Source: Myotis daubentonii | Taxonomy: Eukaryota > Chordata > Mammalia > Chiroptera > Vespertilionidae | Reading direction: 5' to 3' | Length of the DNA: 64,000 nt | Assembly (NCBI RefSeq): GCF_963259705.1 | Contig: NC_081846.1 | Coordinates: 57,689,205-57,753,204, forward strand | Shown here: positions 23,695 to 35,316 of the stretch, piece after piece | Position numbering within the stretch: the first letter of the stretch is position 1 | How the letters are laid out: the number at the start of each line of letters is the position of its first letter | Position numbers and translations under genes: made by a program | Notes under the pieces: generated by a model | Told to the model about the DNA's origin: nothing | The model's input: only the letters and a program-made list of their open reading frames with translations | Databases searched by the model: none

Positions 23695-23905
23695 GCTAAC
23701 ATTTGCCGGGCAGCTTACTCTCAGCCAGGCACTCCCCCAGTAAATTTCAAGCTACAAAAGCCTTATTAGACCTATTGCAGAGACGAAGACACACTACTTG
23801 AAAACACGAAGTAACTTGCACAAGGTCACATAGCGAATATGTGACTAAATCTGGATATGAAACCTAGCAGACTAATTCCAGAGCCTGCCCTCCTAAGCAC
23901 CATGC
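23695..23905 (-). repeat. MIR SINE remnant
   Basis: Reverse MIR order: aacatttgccgggcagcttac, ttgcacaaggtcacatagcg, and a degenerate gaacccag-type end. Confidence 0.6.
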
Positions 23906-23964
23906 TCTGCAGCTTCTCCGGTCAGACACAAATCTTGGGGAGAGTCCCTTTGTGTGCACATGTG

Positions 23965-23993
<29 letters not shown>
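23965..23993 (+). repeat. (CA)n microsatellite
   Basis: About 14 CA units. Confidence 0.95.
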
Positions 23994-23998
<5 letters not shown>

Positions 23999-24924
23999 TG
24001 CTCACACAACAGAGATATGCTTGAACAAAAGAACACACATCAATGTATTAATAATGTATATTAATGTACTAACATATATAAGCTATTTACACTTTATGAC
24101 AGACTTCTTTAACAAGTTAAGCAAAATGCTTTCTCTTAACATCTGGTTGAGGGAAGTATTTCAGGAAATGGGAGATTTAATGAGTGGTGAAGAGAAGAAG
24201 CTCTTGTGGGTTGGGGCACTACAAGGATGAGAGGCTTGGAGAAAAGCCTGCATTTAGGAGCCATGGATGACTAAAGCATAAAACAAAGGTTTAAGTGCTG
24301 GAGAGAAGGAAAAGGATGAAGAAAGAGGAAGCCCTATTGGGGCGAAGAACACAGAAAGATACTGAGTTTGTGGGGAAGATAAAGTGACAGCGTCATCAGA
24401 TTTTCATTTTTAAAATATCGCTGGCTGCAACGTGGAAAGTAAATGGACAGGGATGAGGTGGATCTGGTATACCAGTTAGACAGCTACTGCAGTCATCCAG
24501 GTGGAGGTTAATGGTAGTACAAACCAGGATTGTGGTGGAGGAGGAGATAGGAAGGTCTAGGTACACTTGAAAGATACAGAGGTAAAATTAATGGGACTGG
24601 ACAATGGATAGGTCATGAAGTTAAGGAAAAGAAAGAGAAGTCAAAGCTGATTTCTAGATTTCTAGCTTGACCAACTGAATGGACAAAGATGTCATTTAAC
24701 GAGACAGAGCAACCTGGAAAGCCTAGAATAAAACCAGCTGTGCCAAACTTGCCACTTCTGAAATGCATCTTGCTAGTTCATGTCTCATTGCCTCCCAATA
24801 TTCTGTCCTCAGCAATGGGAGATCTGATTTGTCCTTTCCCTTGCTTTGTGGGAGCTGCGCTGTCTTTGATAACATACACTCATTACCTAACACAATGTCT
24901 AGGTGTGAGAAGTTAGGACAACTA
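23994..24924. other. Non-coding stretch with a possible ancient repeat
   Basis: Positions ~24390-24660 (gctactgcagtcatccaggt and neighbours) resemble an old interspersed repeat. Otherwise nothing recognised. Confidence 0.45.
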
Positions 24925-25565
24925 CCAAGTTAGATGGCACAGTCCCCAAGGTCGCTCTCACCTGACACCAACTTCAGGGGATTCCAAAACCACCTTCAGG
25001 TTGGATAATTCACTAGAAAGAAGCATAGAACTCACTGAAAGCTATTATACTTACAGTTTATTACAGGAAAATGATACAGATTAAAATCAGCCAAAGCAGG
25101 AAGCGCATAGAGCAGAGTGCAGGAGAAGAACGCAGCATAGAGCTTCTGTTCCCTCCCAGGGCAGTCAGGACCCGTTACTGTCCTGGCATCATGTGTGACA
25201 ATCTGCATTGCGTATTGCTAACCAGGGAAACTTGCCCAAGCATGGGAATTCAGAGTTTTATTCAGGCTCCATCACAGAGACTTAATTGATTGACTGTCCA
25301 TACGGTTAATCTTAATCTCTAGGTCAACTGCTATATCCTGACCCTAAGCCACAATGTCAATCTTTCTGGCCTGGCCAGCCCTATTCTATATGAATGTGGC
25401 CAGCCCCCACCATAAATCACATTGGTGGGCTATGCAGCACAACCCAAAGCCCTCAAACAAAGACAGTCCTATAAATTTCCAAAGACCTAGAGATTACCTC
25501 CCAAAAGTCAAAGTCAAAAGCCAGACCTTCTCTTTGGGCAATGCCAAATTTTTGGCCACACACAA
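24925..25565 (-). mobile_element. ERVL-type LTR remnant (tentative)
   Basis: A sequence starting with cttacagtttattacaggaa, followed by agcttctgttccctcccagg and a long AT-poor part, resembles a reversed ERVL/MLT2-class LTR, where TTTATT is the reversed poly(A) signal. Diverged; boundaries approximate. Confidence 0.45.
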
Positions 25566-25672
25566 GTGCACAGTAGGTTCTCAATAAATGTCTAAGAGAT
25601 GAAAGAAGTAGGCTTGGCTGTTATGCCATATTTTTTGACTAGATGTGATATTACTTTAAAATAGAAACTCCT

Positions 25673-25912
25673 AGCCCTGACTGGGTGGCTAGGTTGGTTG
25701 GAACGTTGTCCCATGCACCAAAACGTTGTGGATTTGATTCCAGGCCAGGGCACATACCGGGTACAAGTTCAATCCGTGGTTGGGGCATGTACAGGAGGCA
25801 ACCAATTGAGGTTTCTCTTTTGCATCGATGTTTCTCTCTATCTCATTTCCTCTCTCTCCAAAATCAATAAAAACATATCCTCAAGTGAGGATAAGAAAAA
25901 TCAGTAAAATTT
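25673..25912 (+). mobile_element. Ves SINE
   Basis: Head tagccctgactgggtggct, B box gatttgattccaggcc, then gtacaggaggcaaccaattg, catcgatgtttctctct and the tail aaaatcaataaaaacatatc with cctcaagtgagga. Full-length, plus strand. Confidence 0.9.
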
Positions 25913-26009
25913 TTTAAAATAAAATAAAATATAAACTCCTAGAGAGCCACCTCCGTGTTTCCTCTGTACAGAGCTTAGCACAGTGTCACATAAAATTCAT
26001 AGGCCCAAC

Positions 26010-26722
26010 TCCTGTTCATAGCAGCATCATTCACAACAGCCAAATGATAGACGCCATCAAAATGTACCTTGACAGATAAATAGATAAGCAGATGTGGTAT
26101 ATACATAGAATGGAATATTAAGCCTTAAAAGAAATATTCTGCCTTAAAAAGAAATAAAATGCTGACACATGCTACAACATGGGTGAACCTTGAGGACATT
26201 AGGCTAAGTCAGCCGTGGGCAAACGGCGGCCCGCGGGCCGGATCCAGCCCATTTGAAATGAATAAAACTAAAAAAAAAAAAAAAGACCGTACCCTTTTAT
26301 GTAATGATGTTTTCTTTGAATTTATATTAGTTCACACAAACACTCCATCCATGCTTTTGTTCCGGCCCTCCGGTCCAGTTTAAGAACCCATTGTGGCCCT
26401 CGAGTCAAAAAGTTTGCCCACCCCTGGCTAAGTGAATGAACCCAAACACAAAATGACAAATACTGTATACTTCTGTTTATATGAGATACCTAGAGTTGTC
26501 AAACTCTTAGAGGCAGAAAGTTGAATGGTCAGTCCCAGGAGTTGAGGGGAGGTGGGAATGGGGAGTTATTGTTTAATGGACACAGAGTTTCAATTTTGCA
26601 AGATGAAAGAACTTCTGGGGATGAATGGTGGTGATGGTTGAACAACACTATGAATATACTTAATGCCACGGAACTGTACACTTAAAAATTGTTAAGATGG
26701 TAAATTTTATGTTACGTGTATT
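26010..26722 (+). mobile_element. Old L1 3' end, split by a hAT element
   Basis: L1 ORF2 3' coding remnants (tcatagcagcatcattcac, gtatatacatagaatggaat, caacatgggtgaacc) and the 3' UTR (ctgtacacttaaaaattg) are interrupted at 26210-26426. The two halves join in the expected order once the insertion is skipped. Confidence 0.88.
26210..26426 (+). mobile_element. Non-autonomous hAT inside the old L1
   Basis: Begins CAGCCGTGGGCAAAC and ends GTTTGCCCACCCCTG, giving inverted termini. Inside are ggcccgcgggccggatccag and an A-run. Flanked by GGCTAAGT and GCTAAGTG, sharing the 7-mer GCTAAGT, the mark of a hAT 8-bp duplication. Confidence 0.9.
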
Positions 26723-26726
26723 TTAC

Positions 26727-29700
26727 ACTGTTCATTGGCCCCCAGACCGTTGTTGGGTTTTAATTTCTTACCTGCTTTTTCCTTCAACTTCCTCCCTTTT
26801 GGCAAATGCCCGTAAAGCCCTCCCCTTCTCTCCCCCAGAGTTGCTGGTTAAAATACAGACCACCAGTTAAAACTGAATTTCAGATAAATGAGTAATATTT
26901 TTAGCATGTCCCATACAATATTTGGGACACATACAGTATGTCCTATATTTTCATTTGTTGAATCTGGCAACCTAACACCATCTCAATATGTTTGTAGCTA
27001 GAAGATGAATTATCCACCACGGAGTGGAAGGTATTTACTTGTGGGTTAGGAAAAAGAGCACATGATTTGTTTAGGAGATGTGTGTGCCAGGACAGCTGGG
27101 GAACCCACCTACCTTTCAGTATGCCTGTGTACCACCCCCATGAGAAGGGAATGATAGCACCCTACACTCTGGTTTTACAAAGACTCGGTGAACTGTCTGC
27201 GAGTAGCAGCACCATGCTTGGTAAAGTGTAGTAAGCACTATCTTCTCTGCAAGTAGACATTTTAAAATTCTTTTTAGTTATTTTTTTTGGACAGTTTGGA
27301 TTCTGAAAAACAGCTAATTCCTCAATATGCTCCCAGCACAGCGCTGTTGGATTCTGTCCCCAGAACCCCTTCCTTTCCCAACATCTGATGGAAATTTTCA
27401 ATGATCATTACAGTTGATTTAATCATGACGTGTAATAAAGCTCCCTGGGCTTATAAACCCCATAAGCAAAAGAAGCTAAATGGAACAAATTAGGTCGCTT
27501 ATAAAATGAAAGATATTCCATATGTATATTTCTCAGAGTGTCCCAAATGAATTGTAATAGCCCACAACCAGCTAAATTACTGCTTCTGTGTGCCACCCTG
27601 TTTTAAATTCTGTTTTCACACATGATAGCAGCAAATAAAAACTCATGTTTAAAAATTCCCTGAACAATAGAATATTTGTCTGCTTTGTTCACTCAGTAAA
27701 TGCCAGGTATTGTAAGGCCTCTTTTAGAGACTAGAATGTTACAGTTGGTGTTAATGTGGTTTTTCATCTCTTACCCTATCAGAGAGCAAGAACAGGATCA
27801 AATAGAACATGGGGAGGGGGGTGGGAAAACGCAGGCAAGTAATCCATGTAAACAAATTGGAGCCAAGCTGTTTTCTTGACTTAGAGTCTTGTCCTTTATG
27901 TTTTTAGCGAAGAGTTGCTAGCAGCTCTCACAGGTCCTTAAAAATGCAGAATGGAGAAAATATGTTACTGTCCCCTGGAGAGATGGTCTGTGTCAGCATA
28001 TGCCCAAGGAAGGCCTCCGCACTCAAAGGTGTTTGTTTATTTCTCATGAATCTCTTTAGCTGAAGACACTCTGCTAAATTTCTGTGTTAGAAACAAGACA
28101 TAGAACTATCCTCTCTCCATTGATGCCTATAATTCCTAATATTTTCACTTCTCCACTCAGGGAAAAGAGAAAGAAAATTGAGAGAATCAAGGAGATTGAC
28201 TTTTAGAAATTACAAAATGAAGCACCACTGTGAAGGAAGAACCCCAGAGCCCAAGAGGTTTTTATTTCCCATTGCAATGGAGCTTGTTGGTCCGAATAAA
28301 TCATATCACATGAGAGCCATTTTGCTCAAGTCTCTTTCAAGGGAAAACTGTCCACAGCGTTGAGGCCTTAAACAAATACATTTGAATTCTAATGCAGGGT
28401 CATAAGAAATTAATGGAAAGCATTTGCAAACTTCTCCCCAGGTAGTATTCCCCAGTTCACTTTAGGGTCCCAAATGAAAGCTGATGACTATTCTACTACA
28501 GCCAAAGTTCTCTGCAATGGGTTCAAGTGCATCAGTGGGTTAAAGTACCCATACTCCGGCTTTCCACAGGGTGTATGAGTCTGATCGCTCCAGCCTATTC
28601 TCCCCCAGCTATGATTTCCATGCGCCTGTTCACAGCAGGGAAAGACTCACTAATGTATCACCCCCTAATATAAAATTTTAAAAAGCTAAAAAAACAAAAA
28701 CAAAAACATTCTCTGCTGCTAAAAATGAGGGCCCACAGACATATGAGGAAATTTTAAAGGGAAAATGGGGGAAGGAACACATAAGATCTGGTGTCCTCCA
28801 GTTTGCATTGCACCAAAACTATGTGGACCTTAACCGAAGAGGCTAAAGGAAGAGAGAAGGCTGTGCCATGGATGGGGAGGCTTTGGTCCCCTTGTGGATT
28901 TGAGGGTGATACGGCCAGATGCACGAGCCCCAAATCACTCTCCATCAGTCCCAGAATTGACCCTGACGGATGCATGCCTTTGACATAAACTATCTGTCCA
29001 GTTGGACATGTCCATAGTCAGCCATTATGTTAGAATATAGTTTGACCCCCAAGAGGGTCAAACACGTAACAGTTACACTGTGATGGGGGATGGGCAAGCG
29101 GGATGTCTGGAGCCACACAGGGGAGACCTAGGTTGTCAGGGCTTACCCCAATAGCACTGGTGCCTGGCGGAGGAGAGGAGCTGCGGTGGAAAGAGATGGC
29201 CAAGGACACCCTCACTCACATCAGCTCTTTAAAGAGGCCGCCCTACTTAGCTGAGAGAGGGCCAGGGGTAGAAATTGGATGGGGGTTCACCTCTATTTCC
29301 AAACTCCCCTCGGCTCCTCATGTGGCTTTCTGACTTTCTCTGTTTCAAGTCACTCAAATGGTGGATCCTAGAGAAACAAGAAGAATATGGTTACAAATGG
29401 AGCCAGGAATCTTGGATGGTAGATAATTTGCAACTCTTTAAAGCACTTTCACTCTCTCTAAAAGTCAATGGAAAAGAATTATACTTCCAAAGTGTCCTCT
29501 AGATGAGCCACAGGGGCATTGGCTAAAGATGTTAAACTGCCCGCTACCTGTAACTATTAAAAAAAAGGTACATTCATGTATAATTTTGCTCTGTCTTAAT
29601 CTTGTTCAGCAATTACAGCTGATATTGAAGTGAATGTTATTTTCACATATAACACTAAAAATCAGCACTGAATTTGAAAAAGAGACCTTCTGTGCCTTCT

Positions 29701-29832
29701 CATGTCCACTGGTCTCTTGGTTTGGCCTTAGGTAAACGCTCGTGACACTTCTTTTTTTTTTTTTTTAATCTGAACAATAAAGATTTAATTAAAAAAAAAT
29801 CACGAGGTATGGGAAAATAAAATAAAAAAAAA
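26727..29832. other. Non-coding stretch, no gene recognised
   Basis: About 3.1 kb of mostly AT-rich, apparently single-copy sequence. Short A-rich runs lie at 28680-28710 and a T run at 29752-29766. No ORF with a domain, no RNA gene. Confidence 0.55.
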
Positions 29833-29968
29833 GGAGAGAGAATTTGTTGTTCCACTTATTTATACATTCATCGGTTGCTTCTTATATGTTCCCTGACCTG
29901 GAATCGAGCCTCCAACATTGGTGTATGGGGACAATGCTCTAACGAAGTGAGCTACTCAGCCAGGGCCC
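29833..29968 (-). mobile_element. Ves-type SINE, partial
   Basis: Reversed fragment: gagagaatttgttgttccac, ttccctgacctggaatcgag, head end gagctactcagccagggcc. Confidence 0.72.
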
Positions 29969-30143
29969 AGAAGTTTATCTTGAGCCTTGGTAGCCTTTAG
30001 CTCAAAACAAAGGCACATCAATACAGAGACACATCTTGGGATGACTGGTTTTGAATCCCTAAAATATCTACAAAGTCCTCTAGCCTTATCACTAACAGCA
30101 AATTTCCACTGCCCCAGCCCTGATTTCCAGTCACACCAGCTTC

Positions 30144-30581
30144 TGTTAGGGGCAAGAATAGAATATTGGGGACTAGCTATGGTTATGGGAAATATTAATC
30201 ATGCTGTTAACCATGATTGCCTTGTGTTGGTTAAAGGACATTCTTAACCTGACTGGGAGGTGTATCCCCCTGCGACCTGGGAGTCAATCTTGGAATTCGG
30301 TCCATTATCCTGGGGAAAGATTAACAACCTTCTTGCCTAAACAAGTCCCACCCCAGCCTCCTACTTCCCCATGTCATAATCCATATTTCCCCGTGTAATC
30401 TTTGTATTACCCTATATAAGCAGCTGGCTTATGGGGGGCTGCAGAGCAGGTTTTTGTGGATGACCTGCTGCTCTCCCATACTGCTGGCAGTATTTGAATA
30501 AATGCCCATATATGATTCAACCCTGTCTCTGCTTAATTGGCTTAAGTAGTGACAAGCAGCACAGTACATTGTCCGATTACA
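30144..30581 (+). mobile_element. Solo LTR, class I (ERV1/gammaretrovirus-like)
   Basis: A 438-bp unit that begins TGTTAGGGG and ends GATTACA (TG...CA) is flanked by perfect 4-bp repeats CTTC at 30140-30143 and 30582-30585. Inside, in + orientation, are a TATA box (CCTATATAAGCAG, 30411-30423) and AATAAA at 30497-30502. Their spacing of about 80 bases fits U3-R-U5. Four-base duplications are usual for class I elements. No internal coding sequence adjoins, so this is a solo LTR left by LTR-LTR recombination. Confidence 0.9.
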
Positions 30582-31220
30582 CTTCCTTTCTTCCTCCTGC
30601 TCTTCAAAATCCCCCTTGCTTTCTGGTAAAATATCCAGGTCCCAGCACAGTAGGGGCTCTTTATTTAGCAGAATCCAGTCTTTTCACATCCCTTGCAGAA
30701 GGCAACCATGGGGCCCCAGGAGACTTGCAACCAGTGTAGCAATGGGCAACCGTAGTTCATCCTAAACCTGTCTCCATGGTGGCTACTGTCTCCCTGCGTC
30801 TTCACATGATCTTCATTCTGTCTCGTGACACTTCTGAGTAGAGAACAATACCCAGGCTTACAACTGATGTCAGCTACCAAACCCTTACATCGGCATGTTC
30901 TTCTCGTCACTGACATGACAACTCGAGAAAAGGGCAGGTTTAAACTTATGCTGATGTTAGATGAATGAGTAAACCAGCAGCCCCTATATTTCCAACACCC
31001 TTTGGGTCCGCCTGTGGCTTCCCCATGGCTCACCAGGCCCAGCTCATGCTGAAGTGTAAAGAGCCTGAAATGGGCTTTGAGGTTGGTCCCCCTTAAATGT
31101 ACCTCAACACCTCTGCGGTGTGAATATGTGGAGTTTCTGACAAAGATGTCTATGAGGTGAGAAATACGTCACAGGACACCTTTTAGATGGAATTAAACTT
31201 GGACTAAATGCAACATTAGA
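30582..31220. other. Non-coding stretch, no gene recognised
   Basis: A 122-codon minus-strand ORF (30665-31033) has no recognisable domain. Nothing else seen. Confidence 0.5.
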
Positions 31221-31385
31221 TCTATAATAATAAAAGCGTAATATGCTAATTAGACTGGACGTCCTTCCGGATGAAGCTGGGGCTGTAAGGGAAGCTGGGG
31301 TCCCAGATGCCAGAGGGAAGCCGGTGCCGGCAGCCAGGGGAAGGAAGGCCTACTCTTGTACAAATTTTGTGCATCAGGCCTCTAG
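31221..31385 (+). mobile_element. Short HeliBat-type non-autonomous Helitron
   Basis: Starts TCTATAATAATAAAAGCG after an A and ends with the hairpin region gtacaaattttgtgcatc, then aggcctCTAG, followed by T. This is the Helitron signature of 5' TC, 3' CTAG and insertion between A and T without duplication. At 165 bp it is too short to encode a Rep-helicase. Same family as 48804-48986. Confidence 0.93.
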
Positions 31386-31920
31386 TAGAATTATAAACTG
31401 ACTTAGACTGTTAAGCAAAAGGCTCTCAGATGCACATATCAAGAACAATGATAACTGATTTTCATCATTATAACCCAGAGGCTAACATACTGAACTATCT
31501 TCTGAATTTTCAAACAAAAAAATAGTATGTAGGTAGTATGATTTTAGTTTATCTATTTATATATTTTAATTCTTTGAAAAATCATATTTTACTTATATAA
31601 TGCTAACATTTTATTAACTGCAATATTTGAGTAACTGTAATACATAAATACACTTCTGCATAAGAATGAATTGACTGAGCCCTGATTCTCCATATGGGAA
31701 AAGGAGGTGAAATTTGCAGAACTCCCTGGTAGTGGAGAAGCTCAGTCACAATTACTTATTGGAGAGACACAGAAGAAGGAACATGTAGTCAAGATAGAAC
31801 ATTTTTATATCTTTGCAGGGCACTTTTCCCACTTCTCCTTTGGCCATGACTTTAAGAAGAGCTGAAAAAGTAAATAATTGACTATATTCTACCTCAGGTG
31901 CCTTCCTGGATCTTCCCCTG

Positions 31921-31958
<38 letters not shown>

Positions 31959-33789
31959 CCTAACCCAACAGCAGATCTCAATCCAAACAACCTGCCTCAA
32001 AATAACAATCTGAGCCAAGCAGATTCTCTGACTGGGGAGTCCTTGAACTAACCAATAGATGCTTGAGAGTGAGAAATGAAACTGTAGGTAATGATTCTGA
32101 GCAGCTGAAAAGTTGGGAAGTCATGATGGACCATTTTCAAGTGAGGCTCTGAGGGAGTGGAAACTATGAGCGAGCAGCCACGCGAGTGGTAGGGTTATAA
32201 ACGTATTTAAACGACAATTTCACTGTGAAGAGAAAATACAGCTCCCTTGTTGGAGTTATAACTTCTTTAATGGTTTTCGTGAGCCCATATCCCCTGGGGA
32301 ACAAAAGGAACAAAGCAAAATAAAACACTTTAGTCCAGTTCTGAAGTTATAGTAATAATTTTGACATTTCTTAAAGTATTACTCCCTGTTTTAGAATTTT
32401 GTTTTCTTTCCATTCTCAGTTTCAATACGGCATCTAGGTCTTTGGAGCAAGTGGGGTTTAAGTGACCTTCTGACTTTGAAGGGAAAGAGGCCCAAAAGCC
32501 ATTTGACACCTTTTGTCCCCTCTAATCTCCACAGCCCTGACCGTTGAGCACCTGGGCATGTTGGCCCTGCTGGCTCTCACAGCTGTGTCAGCTGGTGGTG
32601 TCACTTGTGGTCTGGTCCCTTGCAGCTTGATCAGTGACTGGTGGCCCTCCCTGGGTCACGCGGCCTCATCTTGCTGATGTCAAAGGGCTGCGACTCACTT
32701 CATCTGCTGCAGCATCAGAACACGCTTGCTAAGAAGTAGAGTTCCCCAGAGCCTCAGTTTCCATCATGTTGACTCCCCGTCGCTGGAGCCCTAAAGGAGC
32801 CCCATCAGGAAGTTCATCTCTTCCGCCACAGGCACCGCCAGGGTTACTGTGATGACGCTACCCCAGCGAGCTGCAGGGGGCTGCGTAGGAAGCCATTGCC
32901 TTCCGTCTCACGTGTGGGTGGAGCAGAATCCTCATGCTATTTACCTTCCCCAAGTCACCTAGATATTCCTAAAGCTACACACTGACCAAGTCTGACTTCA
33001 AGGTGGTGGTAAGAGATTAGAGGAAGAGAACGGGTCTTTCCTTCACTTCTGCCGCTCTCCTTTCTACCACTGTCCTGCAGGCTAGAAGGGTGAGGTTTAC
33101 CATCACTCACCTGGATTATATCATCCTGCCACCATTACTAGTCAAGCCTTGGGTCTTAGCCACAGTATTCGATGGAAAAGGTGTCATCTTCATGCCCAGA
33201 AGGAATGCTATGATCTGACCCATTCAATTTAGTTCCTAAAATTCTAAAGGGATTTAGAAAAGCCTCTCATCCAAGCCTGGTTTCCAAACCTGATATTGTC
33301 TCATAGGACAAGGGACTCATGGCTGAGCTTCAGAGGCAGAAAAATATAAAGAACATGATTTCGGAGGGAAAATGTAACATATTAGTTTAATATTTCGCAA
33401 ATATTATCCCCATTACACTATGGATAATAGATAATATATATGGAGGGCCGGCCAGAAGTGAGAGAACTGAGATGCAGACACATGAAGCACAATTAGATCT
33501 GTTATTGGTGGAGCCTGAAAATGAAACCTGCGATCTACCAGAGCCACTTGGATTATCAGAGACTCCAGGTCGTGTCTCCCCGAGGCTTCCCTTTGTTTGC
33601 TTGTGGAGTTTTTCCTGAGTCTCATGCTTGTACACAAACCTTTAACTGCTTGATTTAATTTGAATGCATTTCTGTTCCTTAAAGCCAGAATATCTAAACA
33701 AGCTTTCAGTTAACGCTTTCGTATTCTGCAATGTGTACGTTGTGCCCGTGAGTGCCACCAAGTCTCATTGTGTGTATTCTGTAAATGTT
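31386..33789. other. Non-coding stretch, no gene recognised
   Basis: Contains a (TC)n microsatellite at 31922-31956. Otherwise single-copy-looking DNA, moderately GC-rich around 32560-32960, without a defendable exon. Confidence 0.5.
31922..31956 (+). repeat. (TC)n microsatellite
   Basis: About 17 TC units. Confidence 0.95.
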
Positions 33790-34230
33790 TCCCTAATCCA
33801 TCCCTCCACCCTACTTTAGATCCCAATTGTCACAAGGCCAGCTTGCCCGAGCTGGTCGGCCTGCCTCTAGGCTCTCCACTCCCTGTTCTTCTGCAAGTCT
33901 TGCCCTGTTAGTCTTCCTGAACCTCCACCGTCACCACATCCTCTCCTGTTCAGAGTCTTACACATTAGATGTCTCCCTCCTCCTTCTCACATCCAGTTGG
34001 ATTTGCTTCAGTCCAGTTTTCAGGCTCTGCCCTTATAAACTAATCCAAATTCCTTCTATGCTCACCACGCCTCTCTGGGCAGGAAGATGTCCAAACTGGC
34101 CCGGGACCAGGAACGCTGCTGCCCCCGTCTTCTCTCACAGTGTTTGCATGTCCCAAGTGATTTGGGCCCTTCCCCACTGCTAATGTAATCCCAACCTATT
34201 TCCCCAAGCCCACCTCAGATCCAGTTTATA
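33790..34230 (+). repeat. L2-like LINE remnant (tentative)
   Basis: C/T-rich text (ctctccactccctgttctt, cttcctgaacctccaccg) resembles the 3' region of L2 elements. Diverged. The 118-codon ORF here is not considered a gene. Confidence 0.4.
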
Positions 34231-34309
34231 CGCTGTTTCCCTGAACTGTTAGTTCCTCTGGACAATACCACACTCTCTCAGACCTCACTTACATCCCATC
34301 TTTGAGTAA

Positions 34310-34540
34310 CGGGTAATAGCCACAGCTAATATTTATTGAGCACCTTTTATGGGCTAAGTGCTCCACAGGAATAGCTCATGTGACCTTCCCTGCCTCCTTG
34401 GGAGGTGGGCACTCCGATATGCATATTTGAAGACAGAAAACTGAGCTTCCCGGCGGCTCAGAAGCTTTCCTTCCATTACACAGCTGCTAGATTGATGGAG
34501 GCGGGATTAGTGTCAAGAACTCGGATTCCAGAGGCAAAAC
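34310..34540 (-). repeat. MIR SINE remnant
   Basis: Reverse MIR order: taatatttattgagcacct, gctaagtgctccacaggaat, a degenerate ctgagcttcccggcggctc and tacacagctgctagattgatg. Confidence 0.7.
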
Positions 34541-34785
34541 CTGCCGTCACCGTCACCATGGCCTACTGCCCCCACCTAGCCTGCAAGCATTTAGTAGGCA
34601 GGACCATGACTGCTGTGCTCTCTGGGTCCTCTGAAGCCAGCACACAGCTGACCCTTAAATATACTTCCTTTCCTCCTCTGACGGCCTTTCCCATTGGATC
34701 CTCCTCTTTCAGACCCAGAGCCCCATGGCCTGTGCGTGTGAGATTTACTCAGACACCGCTGAGGCTATGAGCTGCACTGCTCCTC

Positions 34786-35316
34786 TGCTGGGGTCCAGCC
34801 CCAGCGGGTCCAGGGGTTCCCCAAGGTGTGGACGGAGTCGGCGAGGAAGGAAAGACACGGAGGCAGTGTTCAGGTGATCATCATGGCGAGGTTCCTCTTA
34901 GCCAGGTTCCTCTCTTTATTGTCCTCTTACATCTGTATTTATACTGTTTGATCTTAACCCTATCCATTCTATTCCCAAGGTCAGGGCGTTTCTTATCTCC
35001 ATTCCAAGGTTACTCTATTGTTCTATTAAGCTACAAGGAAGTAACTGAAGGAGATTATTCTAAGTAAAGATTATGTAGTTTAAGCATGATTGCTCGTAAA
35101 GTGATTAACTACCCGCCTGGCACTTAGTTAAGGGGTTTTACTGATAAAAATCCTCACCTGGGAAAACAACCTTTCTCAGAGAGGTGGTCCTGTTAAAAAC
35201 ACGTAGCGTTAAGAGTGGGAGCAAACATATTAAGAACAGTATGCCATATACGCCAGGCCCCTTGAAACATCCCTGCAGCGACTGCGTCAAGCAGCCAGGG
35301 TGGATAGCTTCCAGCA
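34786..35316 (-). mobile_element. Solo LTR, class II-like (betaretrovirus/ERVK-like), copy 1
   Basis: A 531-bp unit runs TG...CA and is flanked by perfect 6-bp repeats CTCCTC (34780-34785 and 35317-35322). Orientation is minus: reversed TATAAATA lies at 34936-34943 and reversed AATAAA at 34915-34920. It shares its whole layout with 52158-52698, including the segments agggcgtttcttatctccat and gtgattaacta. Relative to that copy it has about 50 extra bases near 35012-35063. Six-base duplications are typical of class II ERVs. No viral genes are present. Confidence 0.92.

Noticed and set aside
23939..24000. CRISPR-like or other regularly spaced array in the repetitive parts of the window
   Set aside because: All dense repeats here are microsatellites or transposon termini; no spacer-repeat pattern exists and the genome is mammalian.
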